This document shows positions 11,665 through 21,766 of a stretch of DNA of 64,000 nucleotides, in pieces; the first letter of the stretch is position 1; each line of letters starts with the position of its first letter. The translations under genes and the position numbers were made by a program. This DNA comes from Rutpela maculata. Lineage: Eukaryota; Arthropoda; Insecta; Coleoptera; Cerambycidae. The stretch is from assembly GCA_936432065.2 (NCBI GenBank), contig OW386293.2:95005795-95069794 (forward strand), written 5' to 3'. The notes below the pieces were generated by a model that was given only the letters and a program-made list of their open reading frames with translations, searched no databases and was not told where the DNA came from.

Positions 11665-12175
11665 ATTATAATAAATAATTTAAGTATCTTCAATATATTT
11701 TTTTGCCTCAAAATGCCAGGAATCCTATCATATAATTCAATACTTCGCCAGTATTAGCTAGAAGAGTAGTTGTTTTGATTGGTTTTCCAATAATGAGTGT
11801 TTTAAAGTGTTTTCTTAAGTAGTATATTAGCGTGATCCGATTAAGGTACCAATATACAGAAAGTAGATAATTTCATATTAAATAAAAAAGATGTGAATGA
11901 CTAAATGTAAATGAATGATTTAAGTATTTTCAATATTTTTTTTTTCTTTAAAATGCTAAGAATCCTATCATGTAATTCAATACTTCGTCAGTATTAGCTA
12001 GAAGAGTAGTTGTTTTGATTGGTTCTCCAATAATGAGTGTTTTAAAGTATTTACCTAACTAGTATGTTAGCGTGCCCAGATTAGGGCAACAATATACAGA
12101 AAGTAGGTATTTTCATAATAAATAAAAAAAAGTGTGAGTTGTGATTTGCATAATACCTAAATAATATTCTCTAAT
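11127..12175. repeat. Large near-perfect palindrome, arms about 510 bp
   Basis: Bases 11670-12175 repeat the third array unit (11150-11660) in inverted orientation with only a handful of differences. The centre near 11665 is AATTATTTATTGAAATAATT-like and has almost no spacer. Such a structure is genetically unstable and would fold into a long hairpin if transcribed; it lies upstream of the first visible flippase exon, hence probably in an intron. Confidence 0.92.
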
Positions 12176-12179
12176 TAAA

Positions 12180-12514
12180 ATACATATTTTTCAAAAGTTA
12201 CTCAGTAATGTTATGAGATAGGTGAGTAAAAACTATATACATAAATGAATAGAACTTGTCATATTCGATTCTGGGGGCTCATTTCATATTTTTTATCATG
12301 CTAGAGCCTTTGATTATGTAAATGTATTTTTTAAATATTATACATTTTGAAAATAGTATTGGCTGGGGTGTAGTATATTGATGCCATAATATTAAATAAC
12401 AATCTTTTTTAAATTGAAAGTGTTTGTGTCTATGGATTGTTATTTTGATCAACCTGTATTGAGGTTTTTGTTTTAAAAATAACTACAGTTTTTTTTTTGT
12501 TTTTTTTTTTTCAG
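12180..12514. other. Intron end before first visible ATP8B exon
   Basis: AT-rich, ending in a run of about 25 pyrimidines (12487-12512) and CAG, a strong 3' splice site. Confidence 0.7.
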
Positions 12515-12573
12515 ATAATCAGAGAAGAATCCATGCAAACGACAGAATATTCAACTCTCAGTTTCGATATGCT
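12515..12573 (+). CDS. ATP8B: ATP8B exon, N-terminal cytosolic strand before TM1
   Basis: The exon follows a long pyrimidine run ending in CAG and stops at GCT before GTAAGT. It opens with two bases of a split codon, then encodes about 20 residues including RRIHANDR and FRYA, matching the conserved ANDR-x-FN-x-x-F-x-YA segment that precedes TM1 in ATP8B proteins. The frame joins directly to the next exon (phase 0). No start codon fits here, so at least one coding exon lies further upstream. The call rests on the family match and clean splice sites. Confidence 0.85.
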
Positions 12574-14263
12574 GTAAGTATAATTCCTTTCATAATTTAT
12601 TTTTGGCTTGAAATTTGATCTCTTATAATCCCACTTATTTTATTTGGTTGTAATATAATCACCGAGTTGATACCCTGAGAAACGCTTTTTGTATGTAAAT
12701 AAACAAAAAGTTCTTTTTGCCACATTATAAATTTTCCAGTAATTTTTTATGTTTATTAGTTTTTACCAATATTTTTGTTTTCAGAATGGAATAGAGGATA
12801 GGTTATTAGTCTGTAGTGTGTGTCCTGGTCAGGGTTTGCTTAATTTATATCTTGATATAAACAACCAGATTTTTTGTTTTTAACAGTGATTTGAATCGAT
12901 AGATTTTTTTACCACCATTTTTTTTAATTAAAAATAGAATAACGATTCTAATGAGAAAAAACATTTGTAGCGGCATAAAATATTAAAATGTATGTTATAA
13001 CGAGAAAGAAAAATGACTGGATTATAATATTAAACTAATAAGATATAATAAACAATGTTTGCGCAACTACCTAACATAATATAAACTTAATAATTATTAT
13101 TGTCATTAAAATGTTTAAACAGAAAAATCAATTTTCAAGGTTTTTCTATTCCAAGTTCGTTTCTTACAATCAAGTATAAATATTTGTAAGAAGTTAAAAT
13201 GCAGAGTAGGATAAAAAAATATATTGACACGTTTCATGTGACTACCCAAGTAGCACAATTAATTCCTCAAGATATCCCGAGGATAAAAATTTGGGAATTA
13301 GTAAATATCTTCTAGAGGTCTGTAAGAGTTCCCTGAGATGGGCAAATGTCAGCATATCAGTATTAAATAGTACTTCCCATGGTAATCGAAAAAAGCTATT
13401 AGTATAGAATCCTGTGAGCAGCCTTTTGCATACCTATAGAATTCCCATAGTAATCTTTAGGATATCTTATCGCTTGCCAATATAAATGGTCCCGAGGACA
13501 TTTTTATAGGATTTCTGTTAGATGTACCGCATCGATCCTGCAGATTTAATCCCTGTAGTAATATTTCGGGTATTTTATCGCTTACCAATATAAACGGTAC
13601 TGAAAACATCTTTATAGGATTTCTAATTTCTATTAGATGTACCAACACACACTTCTCACAGAATTGCTAGCGGCAGCTGGTGAAATGTGGGTTAATCAAA
13701 ATCTCAGTATGAACAACAGGCCCAAATAAAACCAAAAATTAGAGATCGTTATAAAATTCATCCAAATAAATCGATGATCCCTGAGAGAATTTGAACGTTG
13801 CAGTAATGTTAATAATGTTCTATAAATTCAAGAGTATAAGATAATGCATGACTGATTATCGTCAGTGGTTTGTACGTGGCGTCATCTAGGAATAATTTCT
13901 GTAACAAACTAAATGGTAAGCAAACAAATTTTATGCATTAAAAGAATTTCTTCTTGTGATTTCTATAGGTGTTCTATTAGCGATAATAATAATATTTCCA
14001 TTTTAATACTTTATTTGATCTCTGTAATACATAAAAAATTGAGCTGTATGGTAATTCCCTTTTCGAACTTCTAGAACAGGGATTCCCAACAGGTGGTCCG
14101 CGAAATGTTACTGAGCAAGCGCGGATTTATGGGGGGTAATAACCTCTCCTAAGATTCTGTAAACCATCAACTATTGTTTTGAAATGTTATGATTTTTGTT
14201 AATTTTGGGAAGAAAAAAAATCCCCCCCCCCAAGATTGTGTAAGTTAACAAGTTTTATTTAAA

Positions 14264-14475
14264 GATGAAAAATTTTTTTCGGACTTCTCCCCGCTCTTCA
14301 AAAAATTTTAGGGACGAAAAAATTTTTTTTCGGCTTCTCCCCCTCGCTCTTCAAAAAAATTTTAGGACGAAAAATTTTTTTTTGGATTTCTGCCCCCCCC
14401 CCCGCTCTTCAAAATTTTAGACGAAAAAATTGTTTTTTTCAGATATTTCTCCCGCTTGCTCTTCAAAAAATTTTG
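14264..14475. repeat. Minisatellite, about four units of 50-60 bp
   Basis: Units share GACGAAAAAATTTTTTT, a CGG(A)CTTCTCCCC variant and GCTCTTCAAAAAATTTTAG. Unit length varies through homopolymer runs. Confidence 0.85.
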
Positions 14476-14499
14476 GTATGAAATAGTATATTATATTAC

Positions 14500-14604
14500 T
14501 AGAAGTAGAACGCACTCTTTTTTTGTGTGGAGCCCAGGATTTGCGGCTGAGGCGAAGCCGAAGCCGCAAACTGGGCGAAACACAAAAAAGGCGTTCTACT
14601 CCGT
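14500..14604. repeat. GC-cored hairpin inside the hAT element
   Basis: GTAGAACGC ... CTTTTTTTGTGT ... TTTGCGGCT pairs with AGCCGCAAA ... ACACAAAAAAGG ... GCGTTCTAC. The loop contains GAGGCGAAGCCGAAG. A long interrupted stem with no coding content. Confidence 0.65.
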
Positions 14605-14618
14605 GTAATATATACTAT

Positions 14619-14876
14619 TTTTTCTTCAAGCGTATTAAAATTCAAAAATTCATTTATTTATCATAAATGTACAAATATTCAAACTACAGTCTTACATGTT
14701 GACACAATATGACAAGTGGCTAGTGGATAGCGCGCCACCGGTGGCTTTCGGTATTAACATTATGTTACTAGTAAAATAATACCCACTGCGGTGGCGCTTT
14801 CGGAACTAACATTATGTTACTAGTAAAACAATGTCCTACTTCTACTTCTAAACATTTTAATACGCTTGAAGAAAAA
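14619..14876. repeat. Nested MITE with CTTCAAGCGTATTAAAA ends
   Basis: TTTTCTTCAAGCGTATTAAAA at the left is inverted at the right as TTTTAATACGCTTGAAGAAAA. It encloses two short direct repeats containing ACATTATGTTACTAGTAAAA. A third-level nesting: MITE within hAT within the CCAAGTAGCACA element. Confidence 0.65.
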
Positions 14877-15299
14877 AATTTTTTACCCCCCCCAAGCTGA
14901 AGGTCCAGATCCTCCCTTGTCACTTTAAGGGGTCCTTGTTAGTATAGCGACCGATGAGGGGGTCCTTGAAAAAATCTGTTCTAGAAGATATCTACAAGTA
15001 TTCTGTTAAGGATAATAATACTATTTCCCTTTTAATGATTTGATTTCTATAATACTTAGAAAATTGAGCTGTATGGTAATTCCCTTTTAGAACTTCTAGT
15101 AGATGTCTGTGGGCTAACAAAAGTTGAAATTCCTATATAATGCCTAGTTTACATTTCCCCAGCGCATAAAAGTTGAGCACATATAAAGATTTCTCATTTT
15201 GATTTCGGAAGGACTTCTAGAGTACATAAATACAAGATATCCTCGCGGGCAGTAAATAGAACTTCTTAAAGATATCTTAAAGAATTCTGTGCTACTTGG

Positions 15300-15959
15300 A
15301 CTCCTAATGTAAGTAAAATTTTAAAAATCACAATTATATTGTGAAGTAAGTCAGGAAAACAAATTCATTTAAAAAATCATGTCTTTTTCAAAATTTAATC
15401 AATGATTTTTTTATTTTTTTTAAATTGTATTTTTTTTTCAAACCCTGGTTATAGGAAACCACCAGTTGAAAATAACGCGAATTGAAGAAAAGCTTTTAAA
15501 TAGAAATTGTCTCTGATAAATTTGAATGTTACAGTATTTGAGAAATTACTAAACGTAAATTTCACAAAGGAATGTCAAGGTTACGTTTTTTTAGTGAAGT
15601 AAATAATCATAATTGTTCCTGATATATACCAAGAATTATCAAGTTTTATGCAAGTATAATAAACATGTGTTGAAAAAAATCATGTAATAGTGTCTACTGA
15701 AAGCAAATAATCTTTGCCCAAATAAACAGTCATGAATGTAGAAACATTTTCATAAAAAGCTGCTTCTTTTTATTTTCTAATAATTGCTAGTAGGTGATCC
15801 AGAAGAATTTCATTCCAGACCGGTCTGAGAATTAGTAGTATTATTTAAAATTTTCTGTATTTTGTTTATTATTACTTGTAATGTTTATTATCATTAATAT
15901 TTTTCGATAACTATAATAAAAAATCCAAAATTAAGTGTTCATTTTTAAGCCAATGGCCG
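15300..15959. other. Spacer without recognised gene
   Basis: AT-rich intron sequence; I see no ORF or repeat structure in it. Confidence 0.45.
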
Positions 15960-16175
15960 ACTTAATCTTGAAACAGCTGGTGATTGAGAGCGTGGGAAAA
16001 GTTTAATAGTGAGGTGGCTTAGGGCCGTTACTTTCTGTCAACGTTAAACTTTAACCGTCTGCCAAATCATTGAAAGTACAATTGTTTCCATGGTAACTGA
16101 ATTGGTTTGACCCACCGATAACGTTTAATCGGGACCGAAAGTAACGTCCCTTAGAGCTGTATTTCAAGATTACCA
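15960..16175. repeat. Palindromic MITE, about 215 bp
   Basis: TTAATCTTGAAACAGCT pairs with AGCTGTATTTCAAGATTA, and inside, TTAGGGCCGTTACTTTC pairs with GAAAGTAACGTCCCTTA. Nearly full-length fold-back, non-coding. Confidence 0.75.
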
Positions 16176-16194
16176 TTACCTAGCAGTTAGACTA

Positions 16195-16581
16195 GTATTA
16201 CTATGAGAAGATGCCAGGGCGGAGCCTAAATGCGCGAATATTTTTACCAGTGGCATAGCTTTATCTGGGGTATAGGAATGTGTAATTGCAATAAAAGTTT
16301 CGCGGTCAAGGAACTGTGAAAATGGAGTAGAATAAAACTTGCCAACTGTTACGAGTAACCTTTGTTCGGGAGAAGTGTAAGAATAGTAAGTTCTACTAAA
16401 CATTGCCTAATAAAGTTGTTTTATTATCATTATTACCGTCGCCGCCGTTCTACTGCAGGGCACCGCCGCCACTGGTGTTGACATTGAATGTCACGTAATT
16501 CTTTCTCATTGGTTTAGAATGATGGAGGGCACAAACTCGTTTCTGCGCATATTTTTTGCTGGCATCTTCTCATAGTAATAC
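16195..16581. mobile_element. Tc1/mariner-type MITE with TA duplication
   Basis: Perfect 23-bp terminal repeats begin GTATTACTATGAGAAG; the inverse closes the element at 16581. TA dinucleotides flank both ends, as Tc1/mariner transposases produce. 387 bp, no transposase. A minus-strand frame inside is not supported as a gene. Confidence 0.8.
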
Positions 16582-16781
16582 TACTTTAAGGATAGGATTT
16601 TGCTGAGTGAGAGGGAAATATGCGTTTATTTTCGGTTTATAAATAATTGAAAAACTAAACATAGTACAATCTTTAAAACTGTTTTAAATAATTGCTATTG
16701 TAACAAATACATCTATATATACTTTTTATTGTAAATTTCTGTTGTACTTGAATACGTCATAAAAGGGATACACTGCATTTT

Positions 16782-17160
16782 TTGGAGGATGTATATAAAA
16801 GAGATCCCACAGAAAATTTAAAAAATTTGATAAAAACGCCCAAATTCAATATAAGTCAGAACTGTGTAAAGCAAAAAAAAGCAGCAAATGATAAATATAT
16901 TACAGATTCAAATAATACACAAAAGGCTATGTGGCAAATCATCAACAGCAAAAAAAAAACAGCAAAAGGAGGTATCTGATATTTCAGCAGACGAATTTAA
17001 TTTACATTTTGCAAATGTTACTGAAAATGTAATAAAAAATTTACCTGTCACTAATAAAACCCATACACATTTCTTAGACAAAAAAATCACAAATTCTCCA
17101 ATCTCAGTTTTGCTTCAGAGAGGTTTCTTATAACGAAGTAAATGATGTTATAACCAATTG
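16782..17160 (+). mobile_element. LINE ORF2 fragment, part upstream of RT
   Basis: The frame reads LEDVYKRDPTENLKNLIK, then NDKYITDSNNTQKAMWQII and, after a shift, ISADEFNLHFANVTENV and SYNEVNDVITN. This is the linker between endonuclease and reverse transcriptase of Jockey-type LINEs. At least two frameshifts. The element continues at 19986 after a 2.8-kb DNA transposon; about 50 residues are missing at the junction. Confidence 0.75.
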
Positions 17161-17611
17161 AAGAGCTAAGTGGATAAAGGTGTTATGTGACATTTTTGAA
17201 AATTTTGAGATTTCTACCCAGACAACTATTTTAACTTATAATCTATCATTTCAATAAGTTTTTGGGATAATAAACCTTTCCTAAATGCGTTTTAATGTTT
17301 GATAAAGGTGTTATGTACATATGGTTTTTATATAATTTAATGGATAAAGATGTCATGATCACATACCACCTTTATCCATTACTGTGCGATATTAAATTGT
17401 TTTAATCCAAAACACTTTGCTTTTAAAGTTATGTTATATTGACATTAATGTGACAAGTTGTGTTAAGTGTTTCTTACTATTATAGTAAAAATGGCCAGTC
17501 GTAGTAAACTGATATTACAAATGGCAATGAATAAACGATTTCATGAATCATGTAAGATGTTTATAAATTGGCTGATATTTGGAAATAGTGCTTATAGTGT
17601 TTTAATCCATA

Positions 17612-18022
17612 TGTGAGGCGGAAAGCAAAAAGGGACCTCTTGTCGGCGATGTTAATTTTTCAGTACAGTTGAAATTAGTGGTTTGGGTCAATATGATCGA
17701 TTTTCGGATTTTGTCCTTTACAAGTTGTAATCGATTACAAAACCGATATAATTGAATGAAACACTTAAAATAATCGATAAAGCAGTCAATGTTCAGTATT
17801 GTTCAGCCCTGGAAAAGGTACCTCCTGTCACTTATGGAGAAATAACATGGGACCGACAAGAGGTCCCTCTTCATAAACACACTAGTAACTTAAACAAAAA
17901 AAAATCATAGAGACATGATTTTTGCACCAAATCGTTCAGAATTAGAGCTTAATTCATTTAATATCAATAACTAAAAATCGGAAATTGCCGACAAGAGGTC
18001 CCTTTTTGCTTTCCGCCTCACA
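17612..18022. mobile_element. MITE with perfect 35-bp terminal inverted repeats
   Basis: GTGAGGCGGAAAGCAAAAAG and the following 15 bases at 17613-17647 are exactly inverted at 17987-18021. Flanking ATAT on both sides allows either a TA or a 4-bp duplication. A third partial copy, CCGACAAGAGGTCCCT, lies internally near 17852. Intact ends suggest recent insertion into the DUF7869-like ORF. Confidence 0.85.
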
Positions 18023-18550
18023 TATATTCATTTCGTTCAATTTCGATATGGTATGAGATGGTACAAGAGTCGAGATGGTACTTGAGTATCTAATTGCTGT
18101 AAACACATTTATACCTTTTGGCAATTCAGCAGAAATCAGTTACATAGTGGCAATTTCTTCCCAGGTAAATTTTAATAATGTTTTAAAAACAAAACATTAT
18201 CAATATAAAATGCAATAATAAAATACGAATTTACCAAAGTATTCTAGCAAATTAGTCTGTAAATCAGAAATACTGGAAAGTGACACTTTGTGGTGTTGAT
18301 TTTTGTACAAACATTTTTATGCTGACAAGTAGAAGAGGGCTGGACCGTAGAAATTTTTATGACAAGAGCAAAACTGATATCTGGTATGGCTTCTGCCCAC
18401 CCAATATTTTGAAAGAGCATTAAATTGTTTAAGGCAAATCTGGCGAATTCCGAAATTCTTGCGGAAAAAATAATAAGTATGATAATTACGCCAATCAAGT
18501 CAAAGGTCATTTGGGTTTGTAAGGTTATCGTTTTAAAAATTAAAAAAAAA

Positions 18551-18937
18551 ATAAAATAAATAATACTAAAGAATACGGAGAAAATTACAAACTAGCTTTC
18601 GAACAACAAAAGCGTGACGGAGCAAAAGTTACAGTAGATAGAACGATTTGCTTTCTTACTTTAGATCTTCAGCAAACCATGCCGCTGCCAAAATTAAGTA
18701 CATCGAAAGCATTTTACCTTCGTCAAATGTGGTTTTACAACCTTACCATAAAATAAATAATACTAAAGAATACGGAGAAAATTACAAACTAGCTTTCGAA
18801 CAACAAAAGCGTGACGGAGCAAAAGTTACAGTAGATAGACCGATTTGCTTTCTTACTTTAGATCTTCAGCAAACCATGCCGCTGCCAAAATTAAGTACAT
18901 CGAAAGCATTTTACCTTCGTCAAATGTGGTTTTACAA
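18551..18937 (+). repeat. Tandem duplication, 197-bp period
   Basis: The block from ATAAAATAAATAATACTAAAG at 18551 repeats from 18748 with a single clear difference (GAACGATT against GACCGATT). It duplicates a conserved coding block of the DUF7869-like ORF, so arose after the ORF was in place. Confidence 0.93.
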
Positions 18938-19985
18938 CCTGGCATACATAAATTGAGGAATACTGAGAAAAAAAAACGTTCTTTTTCACATGGACTGAAG
19001 ATATGGACAGCCGTGAAAGCCTAGAAATTGCTAGTTGCTTACATACCTTTTCACAAATTTACAATGAATATTTCCAAGAAAAGATCGATCACATTATAAT
19101 ATGGCCCAACTCCTGTGGTGGACAAAATAAAAACTTTAATATCATTACACTTTACCAGTTGTTGATTTTAAAGAGAGAATTTAAAGTTATCGACCATAAA
19201 TTTTCGGAGGTGGGACATTCATATTTAGATTCAGACAGAGACTTTGGCAGAGTCGAGAAAATTTTAAGGAAACATCAAAACATCTACTTTCCGGACCAGT
19301 ATCGAGAAATTTTAAGAACTCCCAAAGACGCCGTTGTCATAGTTATGAAGAATCATTTCAAGAAAAACTTGAACAATGAAAAGGTTTATTTTCACGACGG
19401 TATAAAATGGCACCTATGGGTGCTATTACATCACTAGATGAAATGACTCCATTTTACAAAGTCTATATTTTAAAGAAAAGGAATATGCATAAGATAAATT
19501 CCGACTGTATTGCTCTAACGGTGTTTAATGAAAACAAGGGCAGCCTAAGTGTAGCAAAACTGGCCAATCTTAAAGAACAATTACCATTCATAAATGAATG
19601 GTAAGGCCGTATTATCACAACATACTTGGAAATGACCAAACTGTGGTTCAAAACCGTAGAACTGTCCGACTACCTAAAAATTGTACAATGTTTTAATAAT
19701 AATAAAATATGTTTAATTTCTTAACACTTTTATTCACTAATTCCTTATTCATTTCAGAGAAACTTATGAATGGATAAAGGTGTTATGTACATTAATTTTT
19801 TAAAATTTTCGAAAATAATGACAACTGACAACTTTAGTTATTTGTCTCTGAAAAGTACATCAAATGTCAATATCATCGCAAAATGCAAGCTATATAGTCG
19901 TTATAACAAAAAAGTTCTCGCCTAAAAACATTTCGAGTTAAATTACTCAATAACGTGTTTTTGTGACATAACATCTTTATCCACT

Positions 19986-21545
19986 ATACGCACATGTGTA
20001 TATCCTGATATTCTTAAAATTTCAAAAGTCATTCCATTACATAAAAAGGACTCATTAAACGATGTTGGAAACTTCAGACCCATTTCAATTTTACCTCTGT
20101 TCTCAGAAATTTTAGAAACTTTTTTAAAAATACAATTAACTTGCTACTTTGAATCCAATAACCTGTTTAGTTCCAGTCAGTTTGGTTTTAGAGCTAAATC
20201 CTCTACAACATTAGCCATAAATAAGTTGACTGAAATAATAAGTAAGGGCTTTGAAGCTGGTGAACATGTATATGCACAGTTTCTAGACCTTTCTAAAGCT
20301 TTTGACTGTGTTTCACATCATATTTTAATTGATAAACTAGCATATTATAATTTTAATAGTAGCAGTATCAACTTAATTCAGTCATATCTGACGAATAGAT
20401 CCCAGTTTGTCACATATCAAAATACAAATTCTGATTTACTACCTATGGAACATGGAGTGCCACAAGGTTCCGTTTTGGGACCGATACTATTCTTAATTTA
20501 TATCAATGATTTGACAGACATAACTTCATCACAATTCGTCCTATTTGCAGATGATACCACCATAATTCACTAACATTAAAATATTGATACTTTACGTACA
20601 AATGTGAGGGAGACATTGTCAGAAGCTCAGGAATGGTTTACAGCAAACCAACTTAGCTTAAATAAGTCTAAAACTGAGACCATGGTTTTTAGTCTAAGAA
20701 ATGTAACCGGAGGAAACCACACAAACAGCATTAAGTTTCTCGGGATACACCTAGATAAGAAATTGTCGCGGAAACAACATGTACACTTTGTCTAATAAAA
20801 TTTCAATTAACATTTACCTATTACGAAACCTTGTAAATGAAGTTTCTCAAGAAACATTGATTACTCCTTATCATGCTCTTATTCATTCTCAATTATCATA
20901 TGCTACCCTACTTTGGGGACATTCTACTCATAGCGCCAATGTTTTCGGCTTACAAAGAAAAGCAGTACGGATTTTGTGCGGCCTAAAATACAGAGACGAC
21001 TGTAGACAAGCTTTCAAAAACTCAAAAATATTAACGTGTACATTTTGCATTGTTTATTGTACATTAAGGTACACAAATCAAACTATACTTCTCATAACGA
21101 ACTGCACAGGTATTCCACGAGAAACAATAATAACCTATATTCTAACTTTTTAAGACTTTTTAAATCTTGTAACGGAACAAATTATTATGCCATACTGTTT
21201 TTTAATCATTTGCCTTTAGAAATCAAAGAAGTTGAGTACAATTTATTTAAGAGTACTGTAAAAGCTTTTTTAATAACCAATGCTTTTTACAACTTTGAGG
21301 AGTATTTTTCTTCAAATTTTAATACTATGTGTGAATGATCACTTTTATCTATATATTGTATTGTTGTATATAGTATCTGTTTCCTGTTTTTAATTTTATA
21401 TGCGTTATGTAATATGTCCGTCTTTTTTTTTATACTTAAATATGTTTTATATTTCTGTTTTAACTTATATGTATTGTTTTTCTGACTTGTGTAAATACTT
21501 TTGGATATTAACACCAATAAAATTATTATTATTATTATTATTATC
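19986..21545 (+). mobile_element. Jockey-type LINE, reverse transcriptase to 3' tail
   Basis: Resumes the LINE at YPDILKISKVIPLHKKD and NFRPISILPLFSEILE. RT motifs follow: AQFLDLSKAFDCVSH, HGVPQGSVLGPILFLIYIND and the catalytic FADDTTI (20546 area). The frame is then broken, continuing LSLNKSKTETMVF, KFLGIHLDKK, HSQLSYATLLWGH and, after another shift, FFNHLPLEIKEVEYNLFKS. It ends with an (ATT)n tail at about 21517-21545, usual for this clade. Stops and frameshifts make it inactive. Confidence 0.88.
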
Positions 21546-21766
21546 GTAATTTGTCAATGAAAATAGTTCCTAATTTCATTATTAAAGTATGGCATTTAAC
21601 TAGATACAAAATGTATGATAAAAACTGTATATGGTTGTATTCCTTAGAGCAGTGGGAAGTATCTGAAACTGTTTTAAAAATTATACCATTTATGATTCTT
21701 TAAATATTTATAATAAACCGAAAATAGACGCATATTTCCCTCTCACTCTGCAAAATCCTATCCTCA

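Larger units (their letters stand above)
14077..14978. mobile_element. hAT-type element with 8-bp duplication TTCTAGAA
   Basis: Starts CAGGGATTCCCAACAGGTGG, a typical hAT terminus, and ends AAAAAATCTG. The octamer TTCTAGAA flanks both sides (14069-14076, 14979-14986), and excising the insert restores the flanking repeat. Non-coding; carries a minisatellite and two nested inverted repeats. Confidence 0.85.
13246..15299. mobile_element. TIR DNA element with CCAAGTAGCACA ends
   Basis: The termini CCAAGTAGCACA and TGTGCTACTTGG are perfect inverts, and the inner 80 bp continue to match loosely (AAGATATC blocks). The flanks ACTAC and ACTCC could be a mutated 5-bp duplication. The element is about 1.1 kb once the hAT insertion at 14077-14978 is removed. 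No transposase ORF; superfamily not assigned. A related inverted partial copy lies at 2930-3300. Confidence 0.7.
17491..19440 (+). pseudogene. DUF7869-like transposon ORF, broken
   Basis: A start ATG at 17491 gives MASRSKLILQMAMNKRF, then a MITE interrupts. From about 18560 the frame reads NTKEYGENYKLAFEQQKRDG, then LTLDLQQTMPLPKLSTSKAF. From 19003 it reads DSRESLEIASCLHTF, IIIWPNSCGGQNKN and VGHSYLDSDRDFG. The C-GGQNKN and GHS-x-x-x-x-DRDFG signatures are those I recall for uncharacterised insect proteins carrying DUF7869, thought to be transposon-derived. The usual aspartate before C-GGQNKN is Asn here. A tandem duplication, the MITE and stops make it a pseudogene. The family name is from memory. 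Confidence 0.6.
17169..19985 (+). mobile_element. DNA transposon with DUF7869-like ORF and iterated end motifs
   Basis: The ends are AGTGGATAAAGGTGTTATGT and, inverted, AGTGGATAAAGATGTTATGT. The same motif, TGGATAAAGGTGTTATGT or close variants, recurs at 17300, 17341, about 17369 (inverted) and 19771, so each end carries several copies, like transposase-binding sites. The body holds a damaged ORF resembling DUF7869-type insect proteins, a MITE (17612-18022) and a 197-bp tandem duplication. It sits inside a LINE. No clear target duplication; the LINE lost bases at the junction. Confidence 0.7.

Noticed and set aside
9700..12175. Regularly repeated blocks, considered as a CRISPR-like array
   Set aside because: Units are about 700 bp, dimeric and not separated by unique spacers; the genome is eukaryotic.
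16176..16403. Minus-strand 75-codon frame
   Set aside because: Lies in a TA-flanked MITE and matches no family.
18244..18510. Minus-strand 88-codon hydrophobic frame
   Set aside because: It lies antisense inside the DUF7869-like element, with no family match.
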